From Collinsella sp. (lineage in GTDB: Bacteria; Actinomycetota; Coriobacteriia; Coriobacteriales; Coriobacteriaceae): DNA of 64,000 bases. The notes below the pieces were generated by a model. It made no database searches. It worked only from the letters and a program-made list of their open reading frames with translations, and was not told the origin of the DNA. The stretch lies in contig JAHYYJ010000002.1 of the NCBI GenBank assembly GCA_019425015.1, positions 211,960 to 275,959 on the forward strand, in the 5' to 3' direction. The stretch's first letter is position 1; each line of letters opens with the position of its first letter. The translations under genes were made by a program, and so were the position numbers. Positions 8,236-16,871 of this stretch are shown here, piece by piece.

Positions 8236-9231
8236 ATGAGCAAGAACCTCTCCCAGCAGGTCGTTCTCGACCGCCGCGGCTTCGTTGCCGCCACCTTCGC
8301 AACCGTCGCCGGCCTTGGTCTTGCCGGCTGCTCCGACACCAGCGCCGAGGCCGACAAGGGTTCCGCCGCCGGCTCTTCCAAGAGCTCCAATGATACCGAG
8401 GCTTCCACCACACTCGACGCTAAGGCATTCGACAAGCTCGTCAACGACGGCCCCAAGGCCGATGACGATGTCATCGCCGCCAGCACCTGGGCCACGGCCG
8501 TCAAGAACGCCGGCGTCTTTAAGATCGGTGGCGTTCAGACCTCCACGCTCTTCTCCCTCCTCAACGAGAAAGACGGTCAGACCCGCGGCTTCGACGCCGG
8601 TATCGCACAGCTTCTGTCCAACTACATTCTGGGCGAGAACAAGGTCGAGATCACCCAGGTGACCTCGGACACGCGTGAGTCCGTCCTGCAGAACGGCCAG
8701 GTCGACGCTGTCTTTGCCACCTACACCATCACCGACGAGCGCAAGAAGCTCATCTCCTTTGCCGGTCCCTACTACTACACCCAGCAGGCCATCCTGGTGC
8801 TCGCCGACAACGACGACATCAAGAGCGTCGATGACCTGGCCGACAAGAACGTCGCCGTCCAGTCCGGCTCCAACGGCCCTGCCATCCTGGAGGAGCTCGC
8901 TCCCAAGGCCAGCCAGCAGGAGTTCAAGACCGACGAGGAGGCCCGCCAGGCACTCCAGCAGGGCCGCGTTGACGCCTACGTCATCGATAACAACATGCAG
9001 CAGAGCGCCCTGGTCCGCGAGCCCGGTAAGTACAAGATCGCCGGCAAGCCCTTCGGCAACAAGGAGCCCTACGGCATCGGCCTGCCGCTCGATTCCGACG
9101 GCGTCGCCTTTGTCAACGACTTTCTTAAGAAGATCGAGGACGACGGCACCTGGACCGAGCTGTGGCAGATCTGCATTGGCGACCGTACGGGCGACACCAA
9201 TGTTCCCGAGCTGCCCGAGATCGGCGCCTAG
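8236..9231 (+). CDS. amino-acid ABC transporter substrate-binding lipoprotein
   Basis: 331 residues. The signal peptide carries twin arginines (DRRGFVAAT, 12-20) and a lipobox LAGC with Cys32, so it is probably Tat-exported and lipid-anchored outside the membrane. A serine/threonine-rich linker (33-60) leads to a type-3 solute-binding domain with RGFDAGIAQLL, the DTRESVLQNGQVDAVFATYTITDERK segment and GSNGPAILEEL. This architecture is typical for glutamate/glutamine or other polar amino acids. It heads a four-gene import operon. A hairpin right after it probably makes it the most abundant product. Confidence 0.93.
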   Translation: MSKNLSQQVVLDRRGFVAATFATVAGLGLAGCSDTSAEADKGSAAGSSKSSNDTEASTTLDAKAFDKLVNDGPKADDDVIAASTWATAVKNAGVFKIGGVQTSTLFSLLNEKDGQTRGFDAGIAQLLSNYILGENKVEITQVTSDTRESVLQNGQVDAVFATYTITDERKKLISFAGPYYYTQQAILVLADNDDIKSVDDLADKNVAVQSGSNGPAILEELAPKASQQEFKTDEEARQALQQGRVDAYVIDNNMQQSALVREPGKYKIAGKPFGNKEPYGIGLPLDSDGVAFVNDFLKKIEDDGTWTELWQICIGDRTGDTNVPELPEIGA

Positions 9232-9319
9232 GCAGCAAGCCTAGTAACGGCCGCTACGAAACCATACGGAAACGCACGATGCGCTTTATTGCGCTAAACT
9301 GTTTCCTCACTGAGTTGTC

Positions 9320-9352
9320 GGGGCTTCCGTACACACGGGAGCCCCTTTCCTT
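9320..9352 (+). terminator. attenuating hairpin between binding protein and permease genes
   Basis: GGGGCTtCCGT-acac-ACGGgAGCCCC followed by TTTCCTT. It lies inside the importer operon, which fits partial termination giving excess binding protein. Confidence 0.7.
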
Positions 9353-9369
9353 ACCGGCGGGAGGTCCGC

Positions 9370-10029
9370 ATGAGTCTCTCCGAGCTCTGGTCGCTCTATG
9401 GCCAGAACTATATCGACGCGCTGCTAGCAACCTGGGGCATGACGCTTGAGTCGTTTGCCATCGCCATGGTGCTGGCCGTCGCCGTCACCGTGATGCGCGT
9501 GTCGCCGCTCAAGCCGCTGCGCGTCTTTGGCGACCTGTATGTCCAGGTCTTCCGTAACATCCCCGGCATCGCGCTGCTCATTATCGTCGTCTACGCGCTG
9601 CCGCCGCTCAAGGTCGTCCTGCCCTACCGCACCTGCGTCATCGTCGCCACAGTGCTCTTGGGTTCTGCCTTTGGCTCCGAGAACTTTATGAGCGGCATCA
9701 ACACCGTCGGTGTCGGCCAGGTGGAAGCCGCCCGCTCGCTGGGCATGAGCTTCAGCCGTGTCCTCGCCAAGATCGTGATTCCGCAGGCGCTGCGCTCGAG
9801 CGTGCTGCCCATGACCAACCTCTTTATCGCCGTCATGCTCACCACCGCGCTCGGCAGTCAGGTGCCGCTTAAACCGCAGGAGCTCACCGGCGTGGTGAGC
9901 TACATCAACACGCGCTCGCTCGGCGGCGTCGCCGCGTTCTTTATCTCGGCGCTCGGCTACCTGGGCACGGCCTTTGTGGTGAGCCACATTGGCAACTATA
10001 TCGATAAGAAGGTGAGGATCCTCCGATGA
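9370..10029 (+). CDS. amino-acid ABC transporter permease 1 (His/Glu/Gln/Arg family)
   Basis: 219 residues, about five membrane segments. The permease EAA loop reads QVEAARSLGMSFSRVLAKIVIPQALR (about 117-142), and RNIPGIALLI is the family's usual N-terminal motif. It pairs with the next gene as the transmembrane part of a polar amino-acid importer. Start follows GGGAGGTCCGC. Its end overlaps the next start by four bases (ATGA), so translation is coupled. Confidence 0.93.
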   Translation: MSLSELWSLYGQNYIDALLATWGMTLESFAIAMVLAVAVTVMRVSPLKPLRVFGDLYVQVFRNIPGIALLIIVVYALPPLKVVLPYRTCVIVATVLLGSAFGSENFMSGINTVGVGQVEAARSLGMSFSRVLAKIVIPQALRSSVLPMTNLFIAVMLTTALGSQVPLKPQELTGVVSYINTRSLGGVAAFFISALGYLGTAFVVSHIGNYIDKKVRILR

Positions 10030-10859
10030 GCAAGCACTCCACCTCCGCGCTCACCATGCGCGATGCGCTCTACGAGGCTCCCGGCCCCAAGATGCGCGCC
10101 AAGATTCGCGTCGGCACCGCCATCTCACTTGTTGCCGTGGCCGCGCTCATCGCTCTGGTACTGCAGCGCTTTTATGTGACCGGCCAGCTTTCGGTCCATT
10201 ACTGGTACTTCTTTACGCACCTCACCACCTGGAAGTTCCTGCTTGCCGGTTTTGAGGGCACGGTAAAGGTCGCGCTCACCGCCGGCGCCATCGCGCTGGT
10301 ACTGGGCTTAGCCCTCATGCTCGGCCGTACCAGCGACATCAAGCCGCTGCAGCTGGTCTGCCGCGTGCTCACCGATTTCTTCCGTGGCGTGCCGAGCCTG
10401 CTGTTCATCTACTTCTTCTTTTTGGTGCTGCCTCAGTACAAGATTTCACTGCCGTCGTTTTGGATGCTCACGCTTCCCGTCGCGCTCGCTGCAGCCGGCG
10501 TACTTGCCGAGATCTTCCGCGCAGGCGTCAACGCCGTGCCGCGTGGTCAGGTCGAGGCAGCCCAGGCGCTCGGTCTCTCCAAGGCCAAAATCACCTTTAA
10601 AATCGTATTGCCCCAGGCGATTCGGTTTATCATTCCGTCGTTGATTTCGCAGCTCGTGGTCGTAGTCAAAGACACCACCGTCGCCTATGTGGTGAGCTAC
10701 CCCGACCTCATGCAAAATGCCCGCGTGCTCATCACCAACTACGACGCGCTCGTATCGGTCTATCTGGTGATCGCGGTCATCTACATCCTCATCAACGTCG
10801 CGATCAACAAGGCCGCTGTCTACGTTTCGCACAAGACCGGCGCGACCATCATCCGCTAA
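10026..10859 (+). CDS. amino-acid ABC transporter permease 2
   Basis: 277 residues; longer N-terminus than permease 1, then about five membrane segments. Motifs FFRGVPSLLFIYFFF and the EAA loop QVEAAQALGLSKAKITFKIVLPQAIR mark the same family. Together with permease 1 it should form the heterodimeric channel of the importer. Translationally coupled to the preceding gene by a 4-base overlap. Confidence 0.93.
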   Translation: MSKHSTSALTMRDALYEAPGPKMRAKIRVGTAISLVAVAALIALVLQRFYVTGQLSVHYWYFFTHLTTWKFLLAGFEGTVKVALTAGAIALVLGLALMLGRTSDIKPLQLVCRVLTDFFRGVPSLLFIYFFFLVLPQYKISLPSFWMLTLPVALAAAGVLAEIFRAGVNAVPRGQVEAAQALGLSKAKITFKIVLPQAIRFIIPSLISQLVVVVKDTTVAYVVSYPDLMQNARVLITNYDALVSVYLVIAVIYILINVAINKAAVYVSHKTGATIIR

Positions 10860-10895
10860 CGCTTTACCATTTCGAGTCATAAGGAGCCGAGCACC

Positions 10896-11660
<765 letters not shown>

Positions 11661-11747
11661 CCAGCCACCCCGTGGGACAAATCCATTGAAAGTGTTGTCC
11701 TACGTCTCTCATGCGCCCTGTCACCTTTAGATTCGAAAGCAACACCT

Positions 11748-12557
11748 ATGATCGGAACTCGCACTTCATCGTCCTACGCCCCACATGTCGACGTCGCCCC
11801 CACCGACCGCCCACTCATCCTCGTCGCGCCGCGTTGGGAAGAGGCAAAGCCGTTTTTAAGCGAGACGCTCTCCCCCAACGAGGAAATCGCAAGTGTCTTT
11901 GTCGATGCCATCCTTGCCGCCGGCGGCCTGCCGCTGCAGATGTCCATCACCGAGGACATTGAGGTCATCCGTCATTACGTCGATATCGCCGACGGCATCG
12001 CCATTCCCGGCGGCCCCGATGTCAATCCCAAACGTTGGGGCGATGATCGACCCTACGACCCCACCCTCTGCTGTGAGATCCGCGATAGCTTTGAGTTTAA
12101 GCTGGTCGGCGAGGTGCTCCGCGCCAAAAAGCCGCTCTTTACCACCTGCCGCGGCACGCAGTTGCTCAATGTCGCCACTGGCGGCACTCTGTGCATGGAC
12201 GTGCCGAGCCTGGGCGCTCGCGAGGGCCGCACACAGTGGCGCCATACCCACGTGCTCAACGATCCCGTGCACCCTGTCGAAGTCATGCCGGGCTCGCTGC
12301 TGGAGCGCGCGCTTGGCGGCCACAGACTGATCCAGACCAACTCAGCACATCACTGCTGCGTCGATCGTCTGGGTAAAAGCACGCGCTTGGTCGCCAAGGC
12401 AACCGACGGTATTCCCGAGTGCATCGAGGTCGAAGGCCAACCATTCTGTCTAGGCGTGCAATGGCATCCCGAGTACACGTGGAAGACGCTCGAAACCGAC
12501 TTTAACCTGTGGAAGTCGTTTGTCGAGGCGGCGGCAAAGGTAAAGCAGGCCCGCTAG
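11748..12557 (+). CDS. gamma-glutamyl-gamma-aminobutyrate hydrolase family (peptidase C26)
   Basis: 269 residues, class-I glutamine amidotransferase-like fold. The nucleophile segment is PLFTTCRGTQLLNVATGG (Cys elbow CRG), and the C-terminal GVQWHPEYT gives the His-Glu of the triad. The oxyanion segment AIPGGPDVNP is also present. Relatives cleave gamma-glutamyl bonds (for example PuuD in putrescine use). Lying after an amino-acid importer it may process an imported gamma-glutamyl compound; that is inference. Ribosome site is weak (GAAAGC). A GC-rich hairpin follows. Confidence 0.85.
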   Translation: MIGTRTSSSYAPHVDVAPTDRPLILVAPRWEEAKPFLSETLSPNEEIASVFVDAILAAGGLPLQMSITEDIEVIRHYVDIADGIAIPGGPDVNPKRWGDDRPYDPTLCCEIRDSFEFKLVGEVLRAKKPLFTTCRGTQLLNVATGGTLCMDVPSLGAREGRTQWRHTHVLNDPVHPVEVMPGSLLERALGGHRLIQTNSAHHCCVDRLGKSTRLVAKATDGIPECIEVEGQPFCLGVQWHPEYTWKTLETDFNLWKSFVEAAAKVKQAR

Positions 12558-12591
12558 CTCGCGAACCACTCAGGTTAAAGCCTCCTAAGCC

Positions 12592-12634
12592 GGGGGGGGG
12601 GCGGACACCAGCTACGGTGCCCGCCCCCCCTGTA
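12592..12634. terminator. GC-rich hairpin between convergent genes
   Basis: GGGGGGGCGGacacc...ggtgcCCGCCCCCC, then TGTATTT. It lies between the convergent C26 hydrolase and ABC-permease genes and probably ends transcription from the plus side. Confidence 0.65.
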
Positions 12635-12670
12635 TTTGATATGCTCGGTATGATTATCCCTCACAAACAA

Positions 12671-13489
12671 TCAGAGAAATCTCGACCGCAATCGGTCGAC
12701 AGTAAAGCAAATGATAAAAACGCTTGCTACGTTTATGAGGCAGTCAATTAAAATCGAGATGCATTGACCATTCCCCAACGGGGTCACGCCGCAAATCCAC
12801 ATGAGCATCGAGGCTGGAAGCGGAAGCATGGAATGGGCCCCGATCTGTATGTAGATCGCTACGACGTTGACAAGCAACAGCATGCCAATCGGACCGAAGC
12901 CGGACCCAAAATAGGAAACAACGATTACGCAAGAAACCACGTATGCAAGGCAGGCAGCGGCAGCAAGAATAAGTCGATAGCAAAATACATGCAGGTTGAA
13001 ATACTGCTGAGCATCCGAAACGATTGCGCAGTTAAGACAGTACAAAACGACACTCGACAGGACAAACGCGCCCAAAAGGGCAAAAGAAGATAGCACCACT
13101 CGCGCAACGATAGCGCACACACGCTTCCCTCCCCGAGCCTCCGACAACCCCCACGGTTCCTCGACAAAGCCCGAACTGACAAAGCACGGCACAATGCAAG
13201 CCGCGATGAACGGAAAGAACAATGCATGGGCCAACGGGGCTACGTTGAACAGCAGACCGCGAAAAACCTCTGCATTGCCAAATAGAAGGACATCCTCCGC
13301 CGATAGCCGAAGCGTCGGGTCTGGGAAAAAACCCAAGAAACTGTTCTCACGGAGGCTACAGAACCACATCGGGAAAGAATTAAGCTGCAATATCACCATG
13401 TACGCATAAATTACCAGGATTAAGGCGTACGCCCATTTGCTCACATGCTTCAATTCTGACTGGAGAAGTCTTTTAATCTGACGAGCCAT
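12671..13489 (-). CDS. ABC-2 type membrane protein of the peptide cluster (second permease)
   Basis: About 272 residues with six hydrophobic segments. Layout resembles the ABC-2 permeases of bacitracin/lantibiotic-type exporters, with a soluble loop between helices 1 and 2 (about 40-85). No motif fixes the substrate. The start at 13489 (MARQIK) overlaps the preceding gene by 40 bases and has GGGGGGTG upstream. It is the last gene of an operon of peptide, ATPase and two permeases. Base composition is AT-richer than the surroundings, suggesting transfer. Confidence 0.75.
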   Translation of the reverse strand: MARQIKRLLQSELKHVSKWAYALILVIYAYMVILQLNSFPMWFCSLRENSFLGFFPDPTLRLSAEDVLLFGNAEVFRGLLFNVAPLAHALFFPFIAACIVPCFVSSGFVEEPWGLSEARGGKRVCAIVARVVLSSFALLGAFVLSSVVLYCLNCAIVSDAQQYFNLHVFCYRLILAAAACLAYVVSCVIVVSYFGSGFGPIGMLLLVNVVAIYIQIGAHSMLPLPASMLMWICGVTPLGNGQCISILIDCLINVASVFIICFTVDRLRSRFL

Positions 13490-14298
13490 TGAGCACACCC
13501 CCCAGCGCGAAAGCTCAAGAGAGCGTAAATCAATACCGATAGACAGCTGGCTGCCACGCCATATCCCAGAAGCGTCAGCTGCCCCATATCGCTATACCCA
13601 AGGGCACATCCGACTCCAAGGTACGGCCCCGGAAGGAAGAAGATCCATCGCAAGGATGGTATAGGTGCCTGAAGGAAGGCTCCGTAGAGCGTCAAGCTCA
13701 TGACAAATCCAACTATCACCACGGCCCCGCTCAATACAGCGCTGCCCGTTATCCGATAGATGGTCACCGTCTCCAGCGCAACCGATATCACCAATACGGC
13801 GTTGACTACCATTGCAGGCAAAAATACAGTTAGTATGTTGTGCGAGTAGTTATGCCCTCCACGTATTATGGCTATTGCAAAAAGAAGAAGGCAAAGCGCG
13901 CTATACGCTGCGCCAATTATTAAAGCAGACGAAAATGCATGGGCTAGAGCCCCATAAAAGCGGTTGAGACCTCTTGCCGAAGAAATTCGGTGCCCCTCTT
14001 TATAGCCATGCTCCTGTAAAAGCACCAAACAAACGATGAGTGGAACGAACAGGGATGTACCGGCAAAAGCGCTGCGCGCAAGGGACTCATCAGGCGCAGA
14101 AGGATCGATTGCATTCCAGAGGAAACCAATATCCTCCCCACAAACGCCATAGCCAAAGACGAGCAACGTTGTTCCGTTTTTTAGAACGACACCGAAGAGA
14201 AGGCCGAACGCCAACATAAGCGCAAGACCAAACTTCGCCGGAAATATCCTGTGCAAACGCATCATATCTGCCTTTATGGGATGGATCGCCCGCTTCAT
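13450..14298 (-). CDS. ABC-2 type membrane protein of the peptide cluster (first permease)
   Basis: 282 residues, about six membrane segments, with an extracytoplasmic loop around residues 35-75. Overlaps the ATPase gene by four bases (ATGA) and the next permease gene by 40 bases, so the three are tightly coupled. Similar layout to lantibiotic immunity/bacitracin-export permeases (EG- or BcrB-like), but I cannot assign a subfamily. Probably forms a heterodimer with the downstream permease. Confidence 0.75.
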   Translation of the reverse strand: MKRAIHPIKADMMRLHRIFPAKFGLALMLAFGLLFGVVLKNGTTLLVFGYGVCGEDIGFLWNAIDPSAPDESLARSAFAGTSLFVPLIVCLVLLQEHGYKEGHRISSARGLNRFYGALAHAFSSALIIGAAYSALCLLLFAIAIIRGGHNYSHNILTVFLPAMVVNAVLVISVALETVTIYRITGSAVLSGAVVIVGFVMSLTLYGAFLQAPIPSLRWIFFLPGPYLGVGCALGYSDMGQLTLLGYGVAASCLSVLIYALLSFRAGGCAQWLVRLKDFSSQN

Positions 14299-15020
14299 AG
14301 CGAGACCGCCTTCATCAAGCGCCTGTAATACTCTTTTAGGGATGGCGCCTCATCCCTTATGACGTCCATCGATTCCTTTTTTAGCAGTTCACCGTCATGA
14401 AGAAACAGGCAGCTTGTTGCAACCGATGCCAGCTCATCCAAGTCGTGGCTAGAGATAAGCATGGTTTTGCCCTGCTCCCGATTCAATCGACCGATAAGGG
14501 CCCATATACTCTCGATGCCCAACGGATCCAATCCATTTGCCGGCTCATCGAAAATTAGTACGTCGGTGTCGCCCAATAAAGCCGTAGCTATATCCAGTCG
14601 CCGTTTCATTCCCAGAGAAAAACTGCTCACGCTCTTTTTCTCATCGACGTCCAGCCCGACCAGGCCCAAGACGCGAGGAATCTCACGTTTCTCATCGAGC
14701 CCCCATTCCGCACATCGGATCCGAAGATTCTCAGCCGCACTGAGAGATTGGTATGCTCCGCAAGAATCTGGCACATAGCCGACACGCGTCCGCATCAGGC
14801 TCAGCTCTTTTTTCGACTTGCCTCCAAAGAGCTCCACGCTCCCCGACGATGGCTCACAGAGGCCCAGCACTATTTTAATAAGCGTGCTTTTGCCCGCCCC
14901 GTTTGCACCAACAAGGGCGCAAAGCTCAGACTGATCCACCTCGAAGGAAACGTCATGCAATACACGCCGTATTCCATAGCGCTTTGACACCTTTGATAGC
15001 TTTATCGTTGATGCGCTCAT
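14295..15020 (-). CDS. ABC transporter ATPase of the peptide cluster (BcrA/LanF-like)
   Basis: 241 residues. Walker A GANGAGKST, signature FSLGMKRRLDIATALLG, Walker B VLIFDEPANGLDP and H-loop LISSHDLDEL. The FSLGMKxR signature and NGLDP are characteristic of the ATPases in bacitracin-resistance and lantibiotic self-protection exporters. It should power the two permeases that follow. It sits 68 bases downstream of a six-cysteine peptide gene, with an attenuator hairpin between them. Confidence 0.9.
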   Translation of the reverse strand: MSASTIKLSKVSKRYGIRRVLHDVSFEVDQSELCALVGANGAGKSTLIKIVLGLCEPSSGSVELFGGKSKKELSLMRTRVGYVPDSCGAYQSLSAAENLRIRCAEWGLDEKREIPRVLGLVGLDVDEKKSVSSFSLGMKRRLDIATALLGDTDVLIFDEPANGLDPLGIESIWALIGRLNREQGKTMLISSHDLDELASVATSCLFLHDGELLKKESMDVIRDEAPSLKEYYRRLMKAVSL

Positions 15021-15040
15021 TGGCCTCCCGTTCCGCTTGA

Positions 15041-15080
15041 TAACAAAACCGCTGCTGCCAGACTGTCGCCTGGCAGCAGC
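15041..15080 (-). terminator. attenuator between the peptide gene and its ABC genes
   Basis: On the minus strand GCTGCTGCCAG-(gcgacagt)-CTGGCAGCAGC is a perfect 11-bp stem, followed by GGTTTTGTTA. Partial termination here would give far more peptide mRNA than transporter mRNA, as in bacteriocin operons. Confidence 0.75.
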
Positions 15081-15088
15081 CGCAACTG

Positions 15089-15217
15089 CTAGAGATTAAC
15101 TAAACAGAAGTTTTTGCTGCAGTTATTGACGCAAGTGCGTGCTCCACAGAATGCCTTGCAGTAACCGTTGCACCCACCACCGGGGTCCACATGACTCGGC
15201 TTTACAATCCAGCTCAT
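15089..15217 (-). CDS. six-cysteine small peptide (putative RiPP/bacteriocin-like precursor)
   Basis: Forty-two residues, below usual ORF length cut-offs. A strong ribosome site, AAAGGAGG, lies 5 bases before the ATG. The peptide begins MSWIVKPSHVDPGGG and then has six cysteines at 16, 20, 24, 29, 33 and 38 (spacing C-x3-C-x3-C-x4-C-x3-C-x4-C). It resembles in style the short cysteine-rich precursors of Firmicutes that start with M-(x)2-I-V-K-P and occur near transporters, but I cannot name a family with certainty. No maturase lies within 4 kb, so disulfides or an unlinked enzyme are possible. First gene of an operon with an ABC exporter; own promoter at 15256-15284. An antimicrobial, signalling or metal-binding role is open. 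Confidence 0.75.
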   Translation of the reverse strand: MSWIVKPSHVDPGGGCNGYCKAFCGARTCVNNCSKNFCLVNL

Positions 15218-15255
15218 ATCGTTCCTCCTTTCTCTTATCGTTCGTTCTTGGTATT

Positions 15256-15284
15256 ATTCTTTGCCGATAACTTATATTTGTCAA
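15256..15284 (-). promoter_or_regulatory. promoter of the six-cysteine peptide operon
   Basis: On the minus strand a consensus TTGACA (15279-15284) and AAGAAT (15256-15261) are 17 bases apart, in a very AT-rich stretch. The ATG is about 38 bases downstream. Confidence 0.65.
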
Positions 15285-15301
15285 GATAATTAATAAACAA
15301 A

Positions 15302-15324
15302 GAACCCGTGTTAGACACGGGTTC
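15302..15324 (-). terminator. terminator of the HTH/DUF2975 operon
   Basis: GAACCCGTGT-cta-ACACGGGTTC followed on the minus strand by TTTGTTTATTAATT. It separates the regulator pair from the peptide operon. Confidence 0.85.
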
Positions 15325-15362
15325 CGTTACACTGATATTTCGTTATAGTTGTTCGCTTTATG

Positions 15363-15692
15363 CTACTCGTCGCTCAAATCGACAGCGAAGACCGATGTCG
15401 GAAGCGACGCCTCATTGCCTCTGCCATCCCGCATCTGCCTCACGGCATTCTTCGCGCGCTCGACAATAAGTTCCTCGAGCTCTTTCTCGCTCACGCGCTG
15501 AATAATATCTCCCGGTTGACAATCAAGCTCATCACAGATTTCGAGAAGCGTCTTTAGGCGAATAGCTTTTATCTTTCCGTTTCTAAGCTTTGAAATATTA
15601 GCCGGAGTATGCCCCGTCGCCCGAATCAGATCAGCGCTGGTCTTTCCGGTCTTAAGCAGCTGCGTCTCAAGCTCGATGATGAGATAGCTCAT
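15363..15692 (-). CDS. XRE-family helix-turn-helix regulator
   Basis: 109 residues. The N-terminal HTH spans about 13-65: LLKTGKTSADLIRATGHTPANISKLRNGKI, then RLKTLLEICDELDCQPGDII, a Cro/CI-type domain of the short kind that pairs with DUF2975 membrane proteins. The C-terminal 40 residues are charged. Ribosome site AGGAGG overlaps the stop codon of the preceding DUF2975 gene. Lies directly upstream of the peptide operon in the same orientation and may control it. Confidence 0.85.
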   Translation of the reverse strand: MSYLIIELETQLLKTGKTSADLIRATGHTPANISKLRNGKIKAIRLKTLLEICDELDCQPGDIIQRVSEKELEELIVERAKNAVRQMRDGRGNEASLPTSVFAVDLSDE

Positions 15693-15700
15693 GTTTCCTC

Positions 15701-16261
15701 CTACACAAGCTCGTCAGACTGCTCTTGGAGCAGCGAGGCATAACTCCAGATCGCCGAGATAAACAAGCAGACAACTGCGCCGATAAACGACCCCGCATCA
15801 AAGGTAGCGCCCTGGCAAATCTCAATAACGAAGGAATGAGGCACGATGTAAAGCTCCAGTCCGCCAATGGTGAGATTGACCGATCCATAGGCACCAACAA
15901 GCGAAACCGCGGCGTTAACAGCAAAGGCAAGCGCAAGAACACGGATAAGCCGCACATGCGCCCTGGTAAAGGGCGATACGCCCCGCGAAATGTCACGGCT
16001 GATCCCGCACAAAACGACAAGCGAAATACCCACGACGAGCGCCAGGCACAGTCCGCTTGGGATAACGATGCACCCGCCATCGAGAAGCGTCACGACACCG
16101 AAAGAATCGACAGAAGCAACGTTTGTAACCGCATACCAGATCACGTAAACAACCAACGCGGCAAAAGCGACGAGCATTCCCGCAGAAACGACCGTCATGC
16201 AAAAACCGAGCTTCCTGATATTTTCGCTCGCCTTGGCCATACGCTGAACGCTGTTAGACAT
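15701..16261 (-). CDS. DUF2975 membrane protein
   Basis: 186 residues with four membrane segments, the size and layout of DUF2975 proteins, which typically precede a small HTH gene as here. The conserved middle segment reads LVVLCGISRDISRGVSPFTRAHVRLIRVLALAF. Function is unknown in the family; membrane sequestration of the HTH partner is a guess. ATG at 16261 follows GAGGGTGAG; the frame continues upstream without a site. Confidence 0.8.
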   Translation of the reverse strand: MSNSVQRMAKASENIRKLGFCMTVVSAGMLVAFAALVVYVIWYAVTNVASVDSFGVVTLLDGGCIVIPSGLCLALVVGISLVVLCGISRDISRGVSPFTRAHVRLIRVLALAFAVNAAVSLVGAYGSVNLTIGGLELYIVPHSFVIEICQGATFDAGSFIGAVVCLFISAIWSYASLLQEQSDELV

Positions 16262-16401
16262 ACACTCACCCTCGTCGACTCTATCGTTATTCGAATATTT
16301 TATCGAACAACGATATGGATTGCATGCACAAAGCCCAGCCAGTGAGCATAGGCCATTCACTATTCAGAAGGGGTGAGCGTGGATTTTCGGACACTTACCG
16401 A

Positions 16402-16467
16402 ACGAGAGTGGATAATCTCCCACTTTGAGGCCGCCACGGGGCCTAAAACGGGAGATTATCCACGCTC
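16402..16467. repeat. GGATAATCTCCC palindromic repeat, copy 1
   Basis: GAGTGGATAATCTCCCACTTT ... AAAACGGGAGATTATCCACGCTC forms a hairpin of over 20 bp with a short GC-rich loop. The same sequence recurs at 57569-57636. Confidence 0.8.
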
Positions 16468-16491
16468 ATAGTCATCAAAGCTCGGAAGCTC

Positions 16492-16848
16492 TTATTCAGC
16501 CGCCTCGCGTAAGGCCGACATCGTGGCCGCATATTGCTGCTGCAGCGCATGCATTCCCTCGCGAGCGCCGTCAACGGCATCGGCACCGCGCAGCGCTTCG
16601 GTCACCACGACCGCCGGCTCGTACAGATTATCGAATCCCAGGTTCTGGCTTACGCCCTTGAGCGTGTGCGCCGCCATAAACGCTTCCTTGGCGTCTCCTG
16701 CCGCCATGGCAGCCTCCAGCTTGTCCATGCTCTCGTCATCCAAAAACTTGAGGGCAAAGCGGGCAAGCATCTCCTCGCCCATCAGCCGAGTGCAAGCGTC
16801 ATCATAATTGGCGCCGATCTTCTCATACGCTTCACGCATGGAAATCAT
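16492..16848 (-). CDS. histidine phosphotransfer (HPt) domain protein
   Basis: 118 residues forming a single HPt four-helix domain. The phosphoacceptor motif is AAHTLKGVSQNLGF (His about 65). It would shuttle a phosphoryl group between a hybrid kinase and receiver domains. The gene follows the GGDEF/REC/HD-GYP gene by 23 bases on the same strand, so it probably works with that receiver. No histidine kinase is in the window. Confidence 0.85.
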   Translation of the reverse strand: MISMREAYEKIGANYDDACTRLMGEEMLARFALKFLDDESMDKLEAAMAAGDAKEAFMAAHTLKGVSQNLGFDNLYEPAVVVTEALRGADAVDGAREGMHALQQQYAATMSALREAAE

Positions 16849-16871
16849 GGATTTAAACTCCTTTGGTCAAA

